Assembly (NCBI RefSeq): GCF_027887165.1
Contig: NC_077232.1
Location: 1,657,662-1,721,661, forward strand
Direction of reading: 5' to 3'
DNA length: 64,000 bases
Origin: Monodelphis domestica
Lineage: Eukaryota; Chordata; Mammalia; Didelphimorphia; Didelphidae
Below the pieces are notes generated by a model. It made no database searches. It was given only the letters and a program-made list of their open reading frames with translations, and was not told the origin of the DNA. Position 1 is the first letter of the stretch, and every line of letters starts with the position of its first letter. Of the stretch, positions 11,978 to 22,927 are shown piece after piece. The translations under genes and the position numbers were made by a program.

Positions 11978-12239
11978 ACCTCTACTATATTCTCATTAAA
12001 GCTTAAGTTATTAAAAGCTGCTTTTATTTTTGTCAAGCCCTAATTTAACCCCTACTTTTTAGTTGATGAACCAGCCAGCAGTTTGACTAATCTTTTTAAA
12101 ATCTTTTGATCATTTCCCTTACTTTTTGCTGAAACTATCCCTCCTATGTCAAGTTCATAGCAGTTAATTCTGTTACAGCTATTGATTCTTTATGTTAAAC
12201 AGCTTCATCTACTGACAGTAAGTAGAACTGCAGAGAAAA

Positions 12240-13610
12240 TTAACAATGAAATTAAATGTGATGTTTATTAGGCTAGTTCAAATTGGGATGCTGTTTCTTA
12301 TCTATTTAAATGTTCATTATCCAACAGGATATTTCACAGTGGCTTTATATATCATTGTTTTTAATCGTACTTACAGTGATAGGAGGCTTGGTGATCATCC
12401 TAGATCTCAGGAAGAAAGACATTGTTTTGTTTTGTTTTGTTTTGCCACAAAGCTGAACTAAAAGCTCACCTTGAAGCAAAACTAGAAAATAACTTGAGTG
12501 ACCTTGAAAAGAAGCTGGAGGACAGTCTAGGGGATCTCAAGGCTTAAATAAAAAGTATTGAGTAAAGGTTGAGAAATCCCCAAAGGAAGAAGAGAGGTTT
12601 ATTATCCCTTAACACTCTTTCATCATTAGAACCAATTCAGTTTCTGTGCAGTCCTGCTCTATGCATTTCTGCTCATACTCAAATCAACTCAACTCCTCAT
12701 CCTGTTCTATCTCTAAATCTATTTAAACTCCTACTCATCCTGTTCTAACTATCTCCAAGTCTACCTAAACCTATGCTATTGTGACCCAAACCCTTCCCAC
12801 CTGACTTATTTCCCCACTTACACCCATTACCTGCTCTATGGCAACCCAAACATCAAGCCAAGAAGCAGAAACCAAAAATAATTAAGTTACAAGACTAGTC
12901 CCCTTAAAAGAAGTATCCATCTATAATAAGAGTGGAGATGTAATTTTGCTAGGGTTTCATACACTATTCACCCCCCAACATATTGAGAGATTTAAGCAAA
13001 ATACTCCTTTTGAGGATAAGTCAATTCTGATTGTTAAAAATCTAGAGGTCGTTTATTGCACATAAGATCCTGGATGGATTGATATTGAAAATTTGCTCCA
13101 AGCTTTTTTGACAGAGAGAAAAATAAAATCATCTCTTGTCAATCAGGCTCAGGGAAGGAGAACAGTTCACTGACTTCTGCAAGACCCCAAATGGAACCGT
13201 GACAATGAGCAAGATTACATAAGACTATGTCAGGCTAAAGAGGCATTATTAACCACAAAGAGAACTCACTCTGATAGGCCTGGTACATGGACCAAATTTT
13301 AAAATCTTGAAGAAAAACCCGATGAAAATCCGTCCCAATTAATGGATAGACTTATTGAGTTGGGAGTTAGATATATAGACCTGGATTTTGCCAGAGAAAG
13401 GGATGTCAGATAAGGAGACAGTTTGTGAAAAACTGTTATAAAGTGAACTGGTAGGTACCTAGACCTTAATATTTCTACAAAAAGTGGTATTATACATATA
13501 AAAATACATTTTTAAACAAATGCACTACAGTATTCCAAGATTATTTTAAAACAAATTGCCCAAAGGGGCCTGAACTGGACATTGATGAGTTAAGGTGAAC
13601 TGTTGTTTAT
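12240..13610 (+). pseudogene. ERV F gag, disrupted
   Basis: The plus-strand frames hold, in order: a coiled-coil-like charged segment (about 12440-12545, with LEAKLENNLSDLEKKLED), a Pro/Ser/Thr-rich linker (12640-12860), and a gammaretrovirus-type capsid (12900-13600, with QHIERFKQNTPF, WIDIENLLQAF and QLMDRLIELGVRY). Frameshifts and stops are frequent. The sequence ends at about 13610, where minus-strand ERV copy A begins. It resembles the gag at 1.0-1.9 kb. Confidence 0.65.
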
Positions 13611-14868
13611 GTCAGAGATAGGGGGAGCCAGGATGATAGACAACCTGAGTAACTTGACTTAAAAGATTGCACATGTAGTGTGGTTCAAGGAAGTCCTGCA
13701 TCTTAACATATGTCAAGGGCCTCAACCTCAATTTGCACACTAGTTTCAAGTACTTTTGGACTGGCATAGAAGTTCAACAATCCTCCCTGGTTTGGATTTG
13801 GTCCTTTTTGACTGTGTGCTACTTGGAATTGTATAGTGGCTATTTTGTTCCCTTCTCTTAGAATCAGACATAATCATTAAACAAAGTCCCATAACATTCA
13901 TCAATAAATGGCAGGTTTTCATAGTTGAAAGCTTTTGGGGTATGTATATTACTAGGGCTAATAGATACTGTAAACTTTATCCTTCAAGTAAAAGAAAAAC
14001 ATTAATACGGATTTCATGTACTTCAAGTATCACCGTTAGGAAAAAAGAAAGAAAAAAAATTAAATATCCTATTGCAACCATAAAGTGAAAAAAATTATGA
14101 AAAAAATCTTAATTTTACAATTCACATTCCATATGACAATGTGTTAGCCAAGCAGTGGCACAACACAAAAGGTGCTCACTCAAAAATGAAATGTATATCA
14201 CTCTTAACTTGGTCAGGATCCACAGTGTGAGTGTACATTATTTTTTCACCAGGTAAAAGTCTTTTAAAAACAGTAGTACAATAACTAATACAGTTTCTAA
14301 AAAGTACCAAAATCTCCAAAATTATAAGGGTCCATTTATGGCAATAGCAAACAAACCCACTATCTTTAAGGATTTACATGACTTGGCTGTATGACATGTA
14401 AAAACCTTTGAAATCATGAATAATTGTCACAAGTTATACAGATTTAACCAATCTTTTAACTTTGGCAAAGATATTAACAAAGTCTATTATCACCATCATT
14501 CCAAAATTTGGTGGGAGAGAAAACCCAGAAAAACCTCTGTACTGGTGATCAAGAATTACAAAATATAATAAATCCATTTCAAAGCTATTAGGCTTCCCTA
14601 GAAAAGTCATTCTCAACTATTGGATGAGATTATAATATATCACAGGTTAACTAAGCCACTTGGGCACCTCCTAACAGTGTGACAGAACTTTACTCAGTAT
14701 TTCCCACCCATTTTCATGTGAATCCAAGGACTAAAAAGTGAAAATCACTACAGATATGTCATCCGTTATATTTACAACAAATGCAGAGATGGGAAAATAC
14801 AACAATGCCATTGTACTCTACTTCAGCTACAAATAGACCCATACCTCTTGTTATAAACAACTCAAGAG

Positions 14869-15185
14869 TATAAAAATGGAGATTTTGAACCCTAGCCTTC
14901 AATCCCCAGAAGTCCTTGGTATTTCCCAGAATTCCCTATGATCTCACCTGTGTCTCCACATGGGCAAGATCACAATTAGTATTTAACTGGCAGTAACGCC
15001 TCTCATGCTCTCTTCTCTTCTCTGTCATTGCAATGATGTAGTAAGTAAGCTAAGTGCAGGGATTTTGAATGGGCTAATCAGTCATGGGCATGTGGTTATT
15101 ATTTTGTATCCTTGATTCTAGTAATCCTTAATAAACCTCATAAAATATAATATTTTTACTACTAGATACTAATTTAATTTTTATA
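14869..15185 (+). mobile_element. 5' LTR of provirus G
   Basis: 317 bp with AATAAA at about 15131 near the 3' end, followed by an AT-rich U5. The terminal TG appears as TA (tataaaaatgg), and the 3' terminus reads TTTTATA where the other LTR has TTTTACA. Confidence 0.82.
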
Positions 15186-18100
15186 GTTAATGGCAACCAT
15201 AAGTCGGAAGAGAACTTCTCAATTTTTTTAAGATAGCCTAGATAAGTTTTTAAAGCCACATTTCTCCTGCCAAGGCTTTTCAGCAAAGCTGATTCTGATT
15301 CAGCTCGCTCCTGCTGCCTGCTTCTGTGCTCCATCCACGCTTGCCCCCAGTCATCCGTTCTGGACCTGCTTGACCCAGATTGCTCTCCCGGTCCCACCCT
15401 GCCCTGGCCCAGCCCCAACTGATCTCTAGTCTCCGAGCCAGATCGCCCCAGGCCAGCCCCAGGACCCAGGCTGCTGGTAGCTGCCTCTGTGTCTTCGGAA
15501 TCATAAACCAACTGGTAAAAATTGGGGTGTTCTTTCCTTAGGCAACAATTGGCCTCCATGTGGCAGGGGACCTCAGGTGGGTGAAATGAGAAGGAAGAGA
15601 CTTTTCCAAACAGCAAGTTGATTAAAAGTATGGCATATCTATGAGAGAGACATGCATTTCCTATGTCAAAGGATGTTTTTTGAGTGCACTGATCCTTTTA
15701 CTTACCTTATCTGAGATTGAGGGGAGAAATTCATCTCCCTGCATCTCTTTGCCATTAGGGCCTGCCCAATTTGAGATTCCTAAAACCCATGTTCACCCTT
15801 GCTGTGGGATATTTGTCAGTACTGACAAAAGGTATCTCAATGGATTAAAAAAAAAAACCCACAACAACAACAATGAACTTTAAAGAGACTGGAGGTTATA
15901 TTTTTAAGGCTTTCCAGACTCCAATGTTTTGTAAAAAAATCTCTTTATTTTATTGCATTTTGTATTGTTTTGTTTAAGATTTAATTTTTTTTTGCTTTTA
16001 TGTTCATATATTAATGTATTCAATACTATTCTGGTACACTGAATCATTTTAATGTACTGGGTTTTAACTGCTGTTATATTCTGTTGCTTTCCCCTATAAC
16101 TATACTGAACAAATAAGCCTATACAAAAAACAGCCTTTTTTATATTTTGGCTTTGTAAATTGTCACATAGAGGATGGATGGACTTCATCAAAACTGGTTA
16201 AAATTGTGTAACAACCTTTGGAAATTTAATGAGCTAAATATCTCAAATTGATTTTAAGGAGTCTTTAGACATGATTTTTAGATTTTTTTCAACTACTCTG
16301 ATCATTTTGCCTGCCTCTAACAGGAGGTAAGGTCCATTTTAGTAGCTGAAGTGAAATACAATTATAATCCCCACCTCTCACATTTATAAAAATGTGAATG
16401 GATGGGACATCACAGTCTCATACCAAAGGAGCTGGGAAGTTAATCCCAGGGCATGGCTCCCCTGGATGGCTCCCCAAAAGGGAGCATCTCTCATTTATAA
16501 CTCTTCAGCTCATGTTACTTCCACCAGAACAATCTAGATTTCTTGATGATGTTCTAGACCCAAATAAGTTTTACTAAGTTTAAAAAAGTTTAAAAATGTA
16601 TTTGCCAAGGTTGAAAGATTTGCTACATCTGTAAAAATTGTGACAAATATCCATCAGCCCATAGGTTTTTTTTTAATGTCATATAGAAACTCATGTTAAA
16701 TATGGTAGTGGGTTTGTTTGCTATTGTAATTAACTGGTCTATAGGGGATTTTGGTACTTTTTAAATGTGCATTTCCTATTGCACTACTGTTCTTTATTAA
16801 AAAAAAAACTGTTACTTTGTGAAATTCATTTGCATGTACTCACAGTGGATCATGGCCAGGTATGAAGAGGAAATGGATCTCATTTTTGGTAAGAAACCTT
16901 GTATTCTACATTTCCTTAGCTGACACAGTGTGTCAATGATGATAAGCTATATATTTTTTATTTTTAAAAATTCTTCTATTATATTTTTCTTGCATGTGCA
17001 ATATACTATTTCAGTTTTTTATTTTGTCTTTTCTTTTTATATTTGAAGCTCATGTCACCAGTATTAAGATTTTCTTTAACTTTTTTTTTATTTTGCAGTA
17101 TTATAAGTTTAAAATATAAAATATATTTGCTATAATGTCAATGCATTCCCCCAAAGCTTGAGACTATAGAAATGATGCCGTTGATTGTTTAAAAAATTGT
17201 GGGACTTTGCTTATTGATTCTATCTGATTCTAGGATAAGAGAATACAAAAAGAGCCATTGCACAGTGCCAAAGAAGCACAAAGCTGAACTGCATAGTGCC
17301 AATTGAGCACAAGGTCAAAGAGACCAACCAATCCATGGGATTGATGAAAATTTTGAGCCATGACAAGAGGACTTGAACATGTTTGGGGTTCGAGGTTGTG
17401 GCTGTTTAACATGTGTTAAAGGCAGGTCTTCCTTGTTCCACATTCTATCAAGTATCTCAAATTTGTCTCCTACCTGGCTCCTATAATTTAATCCCTTTTC
17501 TGTCTTTCATAGTGTGGCAACTTTCTATGGTCCTGGCTACTGATTGGGTAAATGCTTAACTGCTTATATCATTTTAATTGGGCTCTGATTCAAGGACCTG
17601 CTATAGATTTATTTTTCCTTTACTTAGAATTTTTATACATAAGATTTTGATAGTCTATATTTCATCCAGGAATTATATTTTTTCATTTGGATTTTTTTTT
17701 TGATGTTTTTGATTTCTCTTGCCAATTGATTCATATATACCTCATAACTCAGCCATGCATCCCTAAATGATCCCTGTGGTTTTCAATCACCCTCGTTGGG
17801 GGGGGATGTAAAAATTATTATTATTTTAAATTGCAAAGTTTAAATTCCTTTTGAGAGTAATTTTAGGTTAAGAAACATGCAACCTCTCCAAATCCAGAAA
17901 GTGAACTTTTTGGAGAAGACACCATTAAGATGCCTCCACAGACCACAAGCTGCACCAGAAGATCCAGAGTGAACTTTGGGATGTGGTGATTTGAACTGTG
18001 TGGGTTTAAATGCATTTGTTTTGTATGTATACTCTCATGCCAAAGGGGACTTCCCCCTAACTGGCTTTTTTTTCAATGCGCCTAGAAATCTTTGGTTTTG

Positions 18101-18198
18101 TTCTTTTTTCCTCTTATCCTCAAATTATTGTAATTTCCTAGCTGGTATGTTTACAAGACCCATCAGAGAGACTAGTCTTCCTTGGGCCTCAGGGGGAA
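15186..18198 (+). other. Interior of provirus G, no intact gene
   Basis: The leader is followed by a GC-rich patch (about 15270-15500) that stands out from its AT-rich surroundings. On the plus strand there is an 80-codon frame (15641-15883) with a hydrophobic N-terminal stretch; on the minus strand a 162-codon frame (15128-15616) overlaps the LTR and is probably chance. At 16560-16860 the sequence is homologous, in inverted orientation, to the 3' part of copies A and B. No gag, protease, polymerase or envelope motif was recognised, so the provirus looks internally deleted or non-autonomous. Confidence 0.5.
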
Positions 18199-18500
18199 TA
18201 TAAAAATAGAGATTTTGAACCCTAGACTTCAATCCCCAGAAGTCCTTGTTATTTCCCAGAATTCCCTATAATCTCACCTGAGTCTCCACCTGGGCGAGAT
18301 CACAATTAGTATTTAACTGACAGTAACGCCTCCCACTGCCATTGCAATGATGCAGTAAGTAAGCTAAGCATTGGGATTTTGAATGGGCTAATCAGCCATG
18401 GGCACATGGTTATTATTTTGTATCCTTGATTCTAATAATCCTTAATAAACCTCAAAAAATAATATATTTTTATTATTAGATATGTAATTTAATTTTTACA
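18199..18500 (+). mobile_element. 3' LTR of provirus G
   Basis: 302 bp. It pairs with 14869-15185 and lacks about 15 bases of the ctcttctcttctct tract present in the 5' LTR. AATAAA lies at about 18443. It ends TTTTTACA at the AGAG duplication. Confidence 0.85.
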
Positions 18501-18933
18501 AGAGGCAGGCAAATGAATGATCAGTCACAGGTAGGGATGCTCCAAAATATCTGAAAACCATGTCTGAATACCCATTAAAATAAATTTAAATCATTAGACA
18601 AGTAATTTCTCCAAAACTTGTATACAGGTTTAAACTAATGTGATGGATTCTATCCATCATCTCTGTGTGACAATAAAGTCAAAAAAGGAACAAAATGCTG
18701 TTTATGGGCTTTTATAATGATATTCTTCAGAACATTCATAGTCATAGGGGAGGTACAAATAAAGACAATGTAACAGAATATTTCAACTTTGATAGCTTAT
18801 GAAGTGGTTACCATTAAATTACATACATCTTGTATTCAGAATTGAGTTACTGAGACTTCTTCATTCTGGGGAGAGGAACAAACTGCAACAGTTAATATCA
18901 ATAAGGCAATTTGGTCTGAAGAAGCTTAAAAAT

Positions 18934-19250
18934 TCACCTCCAGACTCTTTGAGGTTCTTTCTCCTCCCAAGTACCATCATTCATCACAATTTCTTTGTCC
19001 TCACCTCTGGGGTCTCCCATACTGAGGGGAGTTCCCACATTGAGTACAGATGTTTGGGTGCGAGATTTGATTTTCCTCATTGGAATAACAATTCCTCCTA
19101 TCAGTATTACTATTCCTGAAACTTCTATTCCAATTCTCCTCATTTCTCTTATAATTCATAATTACATGACCAAATTTTCCACAAAAATTACATGTTAGTG
19201 ATTGTTTTGTGGATCCTTGTAAGGGAGCTATGATCTCTCCTTGCTTTAGA
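18934..19250 (-). pseudogene. ERV copy A gag nucleocapsid
   Basis: The minus strand encodes a basic region with one retroviral zinc knuckle at about 19150-19195. The last metal-binding Cys is replaced by Tyr. The homologous knuckle in copy B (about 42190-42240) has instead lost the first Cys, so the two copies decayed independently. Downstream is an Asn/Arg/Ile-rich low-complexity stretch (69-codon frame at 18934-19143). The intact domain would package viral RNA. Confidence 0.7.
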
Positions 19251-19471
19251 CCTTTACAACTGTTTCAGTCAATTCTTTCATTTCCTTCCTCAATGTCTCT
19301 ACTAAAGTAGCATTCTCCTTATCCTTCTCACCTTATTTAGAAGTCAATTGCTCTATTTCCTTCCTTAATGCTTCCACTAAATCAGTGTTCTCCTTTTCCT
19401 TATGTTCCTCAAAAGCATAATCTGCCACTCCTTTTAATTCTTCAAGGTCCATAGTAGCCCAGTTTAGATAG

Positions 19472-20427
19472 TGTGAACCTTAAAAATTTCCCAGACCCTA
19501 CTTCATAAAGCTAGGTTAAGACCATTCCCCATTTGGGCAGTGAAGGTACTTGATCAGGAATGTGAGAACTCTACTTCACCATAATTAAGCATGCCCTAGG
19601 GGAAGATAAAGTTGTAAACTCTTTGCTGAACAATGAAAAGTACTTAAACCCATACTTATAGTAAGACAAAAAAGTTCTTAAGCCATGCCTATTTTTAGAA
19701 CTAATACAAAGGGGTGCTAAGTACCTATAAAGGTCAGGCAACTTGTGAACTTACAAGGAGCAAAGAGGAAAAAACTTACTCAGAGATCCTGGTCTACTCA
19801 GGTGTGAATTACTCAAAAGATTAGTCTACTCAGGTGTGAACTAAGAATGGTCTGTCCTTTGAAAAATGTCTACTGTGATTGGTAGATATAAGGACTTAGG
19901 GGAGGTGACATAGGAGAAAATGCCCTTTAAATAGGAGCTCAGATACATTCAGATTGAGGATTGAGCTGGTGAAGTTAGCTGAGATGGAGCTGGCCTGGTG
20001 TCACTAGAATCCTTGCTTGGACAGATCTTGTGGTGAGTGATTAAGGACTGACTGATCTTTTCTCTTAGGGCTTAGGCCTGGGTTGGCCAGGACTGGCCAG
20101 GGCCGGCTTATCCTTTTCTCATTATTCCCCTTTTTCTCTCTTTCTCTCCTTTTCTTTAATTCCTCATTGTATTAATTAAAAATCTCTATAAAACCCAGCT
20201 GACTTGGGTATATTTGAATAATTGGGAATATTTCCCTGGCGACCACCTTATATTTGATTTAAAAACAAAACACTGTAGTGAAAACATATTTCCTGTGGTC
20301 ACAACTTACTCATCCACTCTTTATATCTACCGCAATTTATATCTTCCACTCTTATATCTACTACAATTTAAGTCTTCAACCATTTTAACTCTTACAATTT
20401 ATGGCTCCCACTCTTTTAAATCTTACA
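19472..20427 (+). mobile_element. Solo LTR, 956 bp, TSD ATAG
   Basis: Starts TGTGAACC and ends TCTTACA, with ATAG at 19468-19471 and 20428-20431. It contains the CCAAT-type box (ctgtgattggtaga, about 19867), a TTTAAATA box (about 19924) and an AATTAAAA polyadenylation region (about 20174). The U5 has an array of tatatctactacaattta-like repeats. It splits the gag capsid of copy A in opposite orientation. Confidence 0.9.
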
Positions 20428-20431
20428 ATAG

Positions 20432-20990
20432 CTGGTCATAAAATAATTCCTAATTATCTTACAACTGTTTTTCACAAATTGCATTCTGATTTGTTTAAGG
20501 TCCTGTTCTCTATCCAGGTCAAGTTCAATATATATCTTCCTCCCAGCTTGATAAGTCTATCCAAAAATTGGGCAGAATTTTCACTATCTTCTTGCTAAAG
20601 ATTTTCAAATTTAGTCCATGTACCAGGCCTATCAGATCACTCACTCATAGCTTTTATCAATGCATTTCTATCCTGGCATAGTTGTAAGTAATTTTGCTCT
20701 GAATTTGAGTCCCATTTGGGATCTTCAGTTGATCAATGAGCTGTTCCCTCTTCTTCCTGATTAACAAGAGAATCTTATACCTTCCCCTTTCTGTTATCAA
20801 GGTCTGGAGAAAATCTTCTACATCAAGCCATGTGGGATTATATGTTCAAAAATGCTTTTAAACTTATTTATCACCACCACAGGCTCAGATTCATATGAAG
20901 ATGTTTTTTTCCTTTAATCTCTCAATGTCCTTTGGAGAAAAAAGTGTATGATGTCTAATGTTTACTAAATCTCCATGTCTGTTATATGTA
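20432..20990 (-). pseudogene. ERV copy A gag capsid remnant
   Basis: It lies between the linker and nucleocapsid parts of copy A gag, once the solo LTR is removed. The reading frames are broken and I identify it by position. Provirus B lacks most of this stretch: there the sequence jumps from the equivalent of about 20440 to that of about 21027. Confidence 0.5.
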
Positions 20991-21346
20991 GGGACAAGTC
21001 TTCAAGGGAAAAGACCTTTATTTGAATCATCTTTGGCAATTGCTGCTTGGCCTGTGTTCTGGAGTTCAATGGAGTGGGTTGGAGTGAGGCTGGTAGGAGA
21101 AGGAGGTAGGGTGGTGGAATATAGCTGGTCAGCAGGTGGGGAGGTAGAGTAAAAGGATCGGGGGCGGTAATGGGGGTGGGGCTGGGTTTGGGGTAGAGAG
21201 GAGGGGGGGTGGGACCCACTACTGGGTTGAGAGGAATAGGATGGGTGAGGTCTAGAGGGGTTGTAGTAAGTTGTGTATGAAGGAGGGTACAGAAAAGGTT
21301 TGAAGTATGGATGATATGGGTGGGGATAGGGGAGATGGTTGGGCAC
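20991..21346 (-). pseudogene. ERV copy A gag proline/tyrosine-rich linker
   Basis: A minus-strand open frame of 114 codons (21002-21346) is dominated by Pro, Tyr, Ser and His. It contains PPSY, which fits the PPxY late-domain motif that recruits NEDD4-type ubiquitin ligases in gammaretroviral Gag. The overlapping frame (20965-21219) is also Pro-rich. Copy B has a more diverged version at 42586-42951. The solo LTR at 21363-21680 separates it from the matrix region. Confidence 0.55.
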
Positions 21347-21362
21347 AGTAGGGTAGAGGTAG

Positions 21363-21680
21363 TGTTAAGATTAAAATTAGTTTCTCTGCTAACAGTATTA
21401 TATTTTTATAAAGTTTATTAAAGATTAAGAAATAAAGAAAATACAAAATAAAGTACGTGCCTAGGAAGGCTGAAAGGCCCATTCAATTTCACTTACTATT
21501 TCTTAGGAGACGCATGTCCCTAGAAGCGGAAGCCAAGAGACCTGAAGTAGGTGGAGAGTAAGCTTAAATACAAATATGTTCTCTGCTCAGGTGGGAATTC
21601 AGGTGTGATTATAGTGAATTCTGGGAGCTACCAAGGACTTCTGGGAATTGAAGTCTGGGGTTCAAATCTCCATTTTTACA
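21363..21680 (-). mobile_element. Solo LTR, 318 bp, TSD GTAG
   Basis: Plus-strand ends are TGTTAAG and TTTTTACA. GTAG is repeated at 21359-21362 and 21681-21684, and provirus B keeps the empty site (gaggtagattgggg, about 42877). AATAAA near the end of the minus strand sets the orientation. It is related to the LTRs of provirus G and to 35161-35491. Confidence 0.9.
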
Positions 21681-21699
21681 GTAGATTGGGAACAAAGGA

Positions 21700-22289
21700 G
21701 ATGGGAGGAGTTGGGGATGAATGAGGTCTGACAGGGAGAGGAGCTGAGGGGTTCAAGTCCTGGTTTGGTCACTATGAGGAGAAACCTCCTCACATGTCAG
21801 GTGGGATTACAGAGCATGTTTCTTGCTAGATTTCACTGATGGAGTTAAACTAGAATGGTTTGGTTCCAAAGTTTCCTTACTAGAAGGGATGGTTGATTTA
21901 TCAATGTGATATGCCCATAAGTACCAGTATTTATCATCTTTGGACTCTCTTTTTAATAGCTAACTTTAAATCTTTTAAGATCTTGAAGTCAAACCAGCCA
22001 TATTTTGGACAGGTAAAAGCATTACAAAGCTTTCTAGCTTCTTTCTTTGTCATCTAATTCTCCTTGGGCAAATTTGGATCACTCCAAGAATTTAAAAGTT
22101 TATACAAGGCTGAATGAATCAGGAGGAATATTTCCTGATTTCCTTTGATGTGTTGCAGTATTTCCCATATTATCTAGTCTGTATGTCCTATTAAGCTAGT
22201 TTGAATATTGCTAAATGGTCAGCTTAAACAATGAAAAGTTCCTTAAACATAAAAAAATGGAGACACAAAGTTCTTCAATGTTATTGTGG
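21700..22289 (-). pseudogene. ERV copy A gag matrix
   Basis: Minus-strand text with KARKLCN followed by a YGWFDFKILKDLKLA-type stretch at about 21960-22050, matching copies B and C. The frame is broken by short indels. In copy B the start of this gag is Met-Gly-Asn, a possible myristoylation signal. Confidence 0.65.
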
Positions 22290-22302
22290 AAGGCAATAAG
22301 AG

Positions 22303-22914
22303 TAGTAGTCTCTCGGTAACAGAGGATGACGATTGTCTTTGTGTTCTTTCATCTGTGATGTAGATGAGTGTGCACAAAAACACTTGTGCGTGAAGGAGAT
22401 TTAAGTGGAAAAGTCGATGCACAGAGACAGTCCCACTCTCTTGGCATTGGAAGCCTGGGTCCAGTGGCACGAAAAATCGTTACACCTGGAGACTTCCTCA
22501 GCTGCATTGGATTGCTCTGTTGTCTTTTGTGCTCCAACACACCCTGAGCACTCCACAGTGCTTTGCTGCGTCGCCCTCTCAGCCATTGAACCTTCTTGTT
22601 GGTTTCTTCTGTCTGTTCCACCGAAGCAGTCTTCCCATGCTGGGTGAGCAAGGCCCTGGTCCACCAGGGGTCGATGACCTGATGGCTACCCTCACAAGGT
22701 TTGGCCGGCCTGTTGAAGCCATTGCCCGGGGTGTGACCGCTGCTGCATGCTAGCAGCTACTAGGAGCCACAAGTGAGAGCTGCGTATCAGGTGAGGGTCA
22801 AAGGCTGGAGAGCTGCCCTAGGAGGGCACGACAAGCCCTCCATACCAGAGATAATACTCCTCCCTGAGCACCCCATACACCCCAAAATACACCAAAATAC
22901 CCCATACACCCCAA
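22303..22914 (+). mobile_element. Non-LTR insertion with 13-bp TSD, RTE-like
   Basis: A 612-bp insertion flanked by the perfect 13-bp repeat aaggcaataagag (22290-22302 and 22915-22927). Copies B and C have the site uninterrupted. It is GC-richer than its surroundings and ends in a short tandem tail built from ccccatacacc and ccaaaata units rather than poly-A. A long TSD with a simple-repeat tail points to a LINE-mobilised element of the RTE type; the exact family name is from memory and uncertain. The open frames inside are not recognised. Confidence 0.7.
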
Positions 22915-22927
22915 AAGGCAATAAGAG

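Larger units (their letters stand above)
14869..18500 (+). mobile_element. Provirus G, compact (3.6 kb), TSD AGAG
   Basis: Two LTRs in direct orientation flank about 3.0 kb. The target duplication AGAG is at 14865-14868 and 18501-18504, and provirus B carries the empty site (about 41587, ctaaagagacagg). A candidate primer-binding site TGGCAACCATAAGTCGG begins about 5 bp after the 5' LTR (15191-15207), and a purine tract (aggggga) ends at the 3' LTR. The two LTRs differ at roughly two dozen positions by eye and by one indel of about 15 bases, so the insertion is old. The interior is too short for gag-pol-env. 16560-16860 is an inverted, diverged match to copy A at 14260-14430. Confidence 0.82.

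Noticed and set aside
15128..15616. 162-codon minus-strand frame in provirus G
   Set aside because: It overlaps the LTR and is antisense to the provirus. Openness is explained by the GC-rich patch.
22349..22753. Several open frames of 77-100 codons at 22.35-22.75 kb
   Set aside because: All lie within the 612-bp non-LTR insertion and overlap on both strands; none is recognisable.
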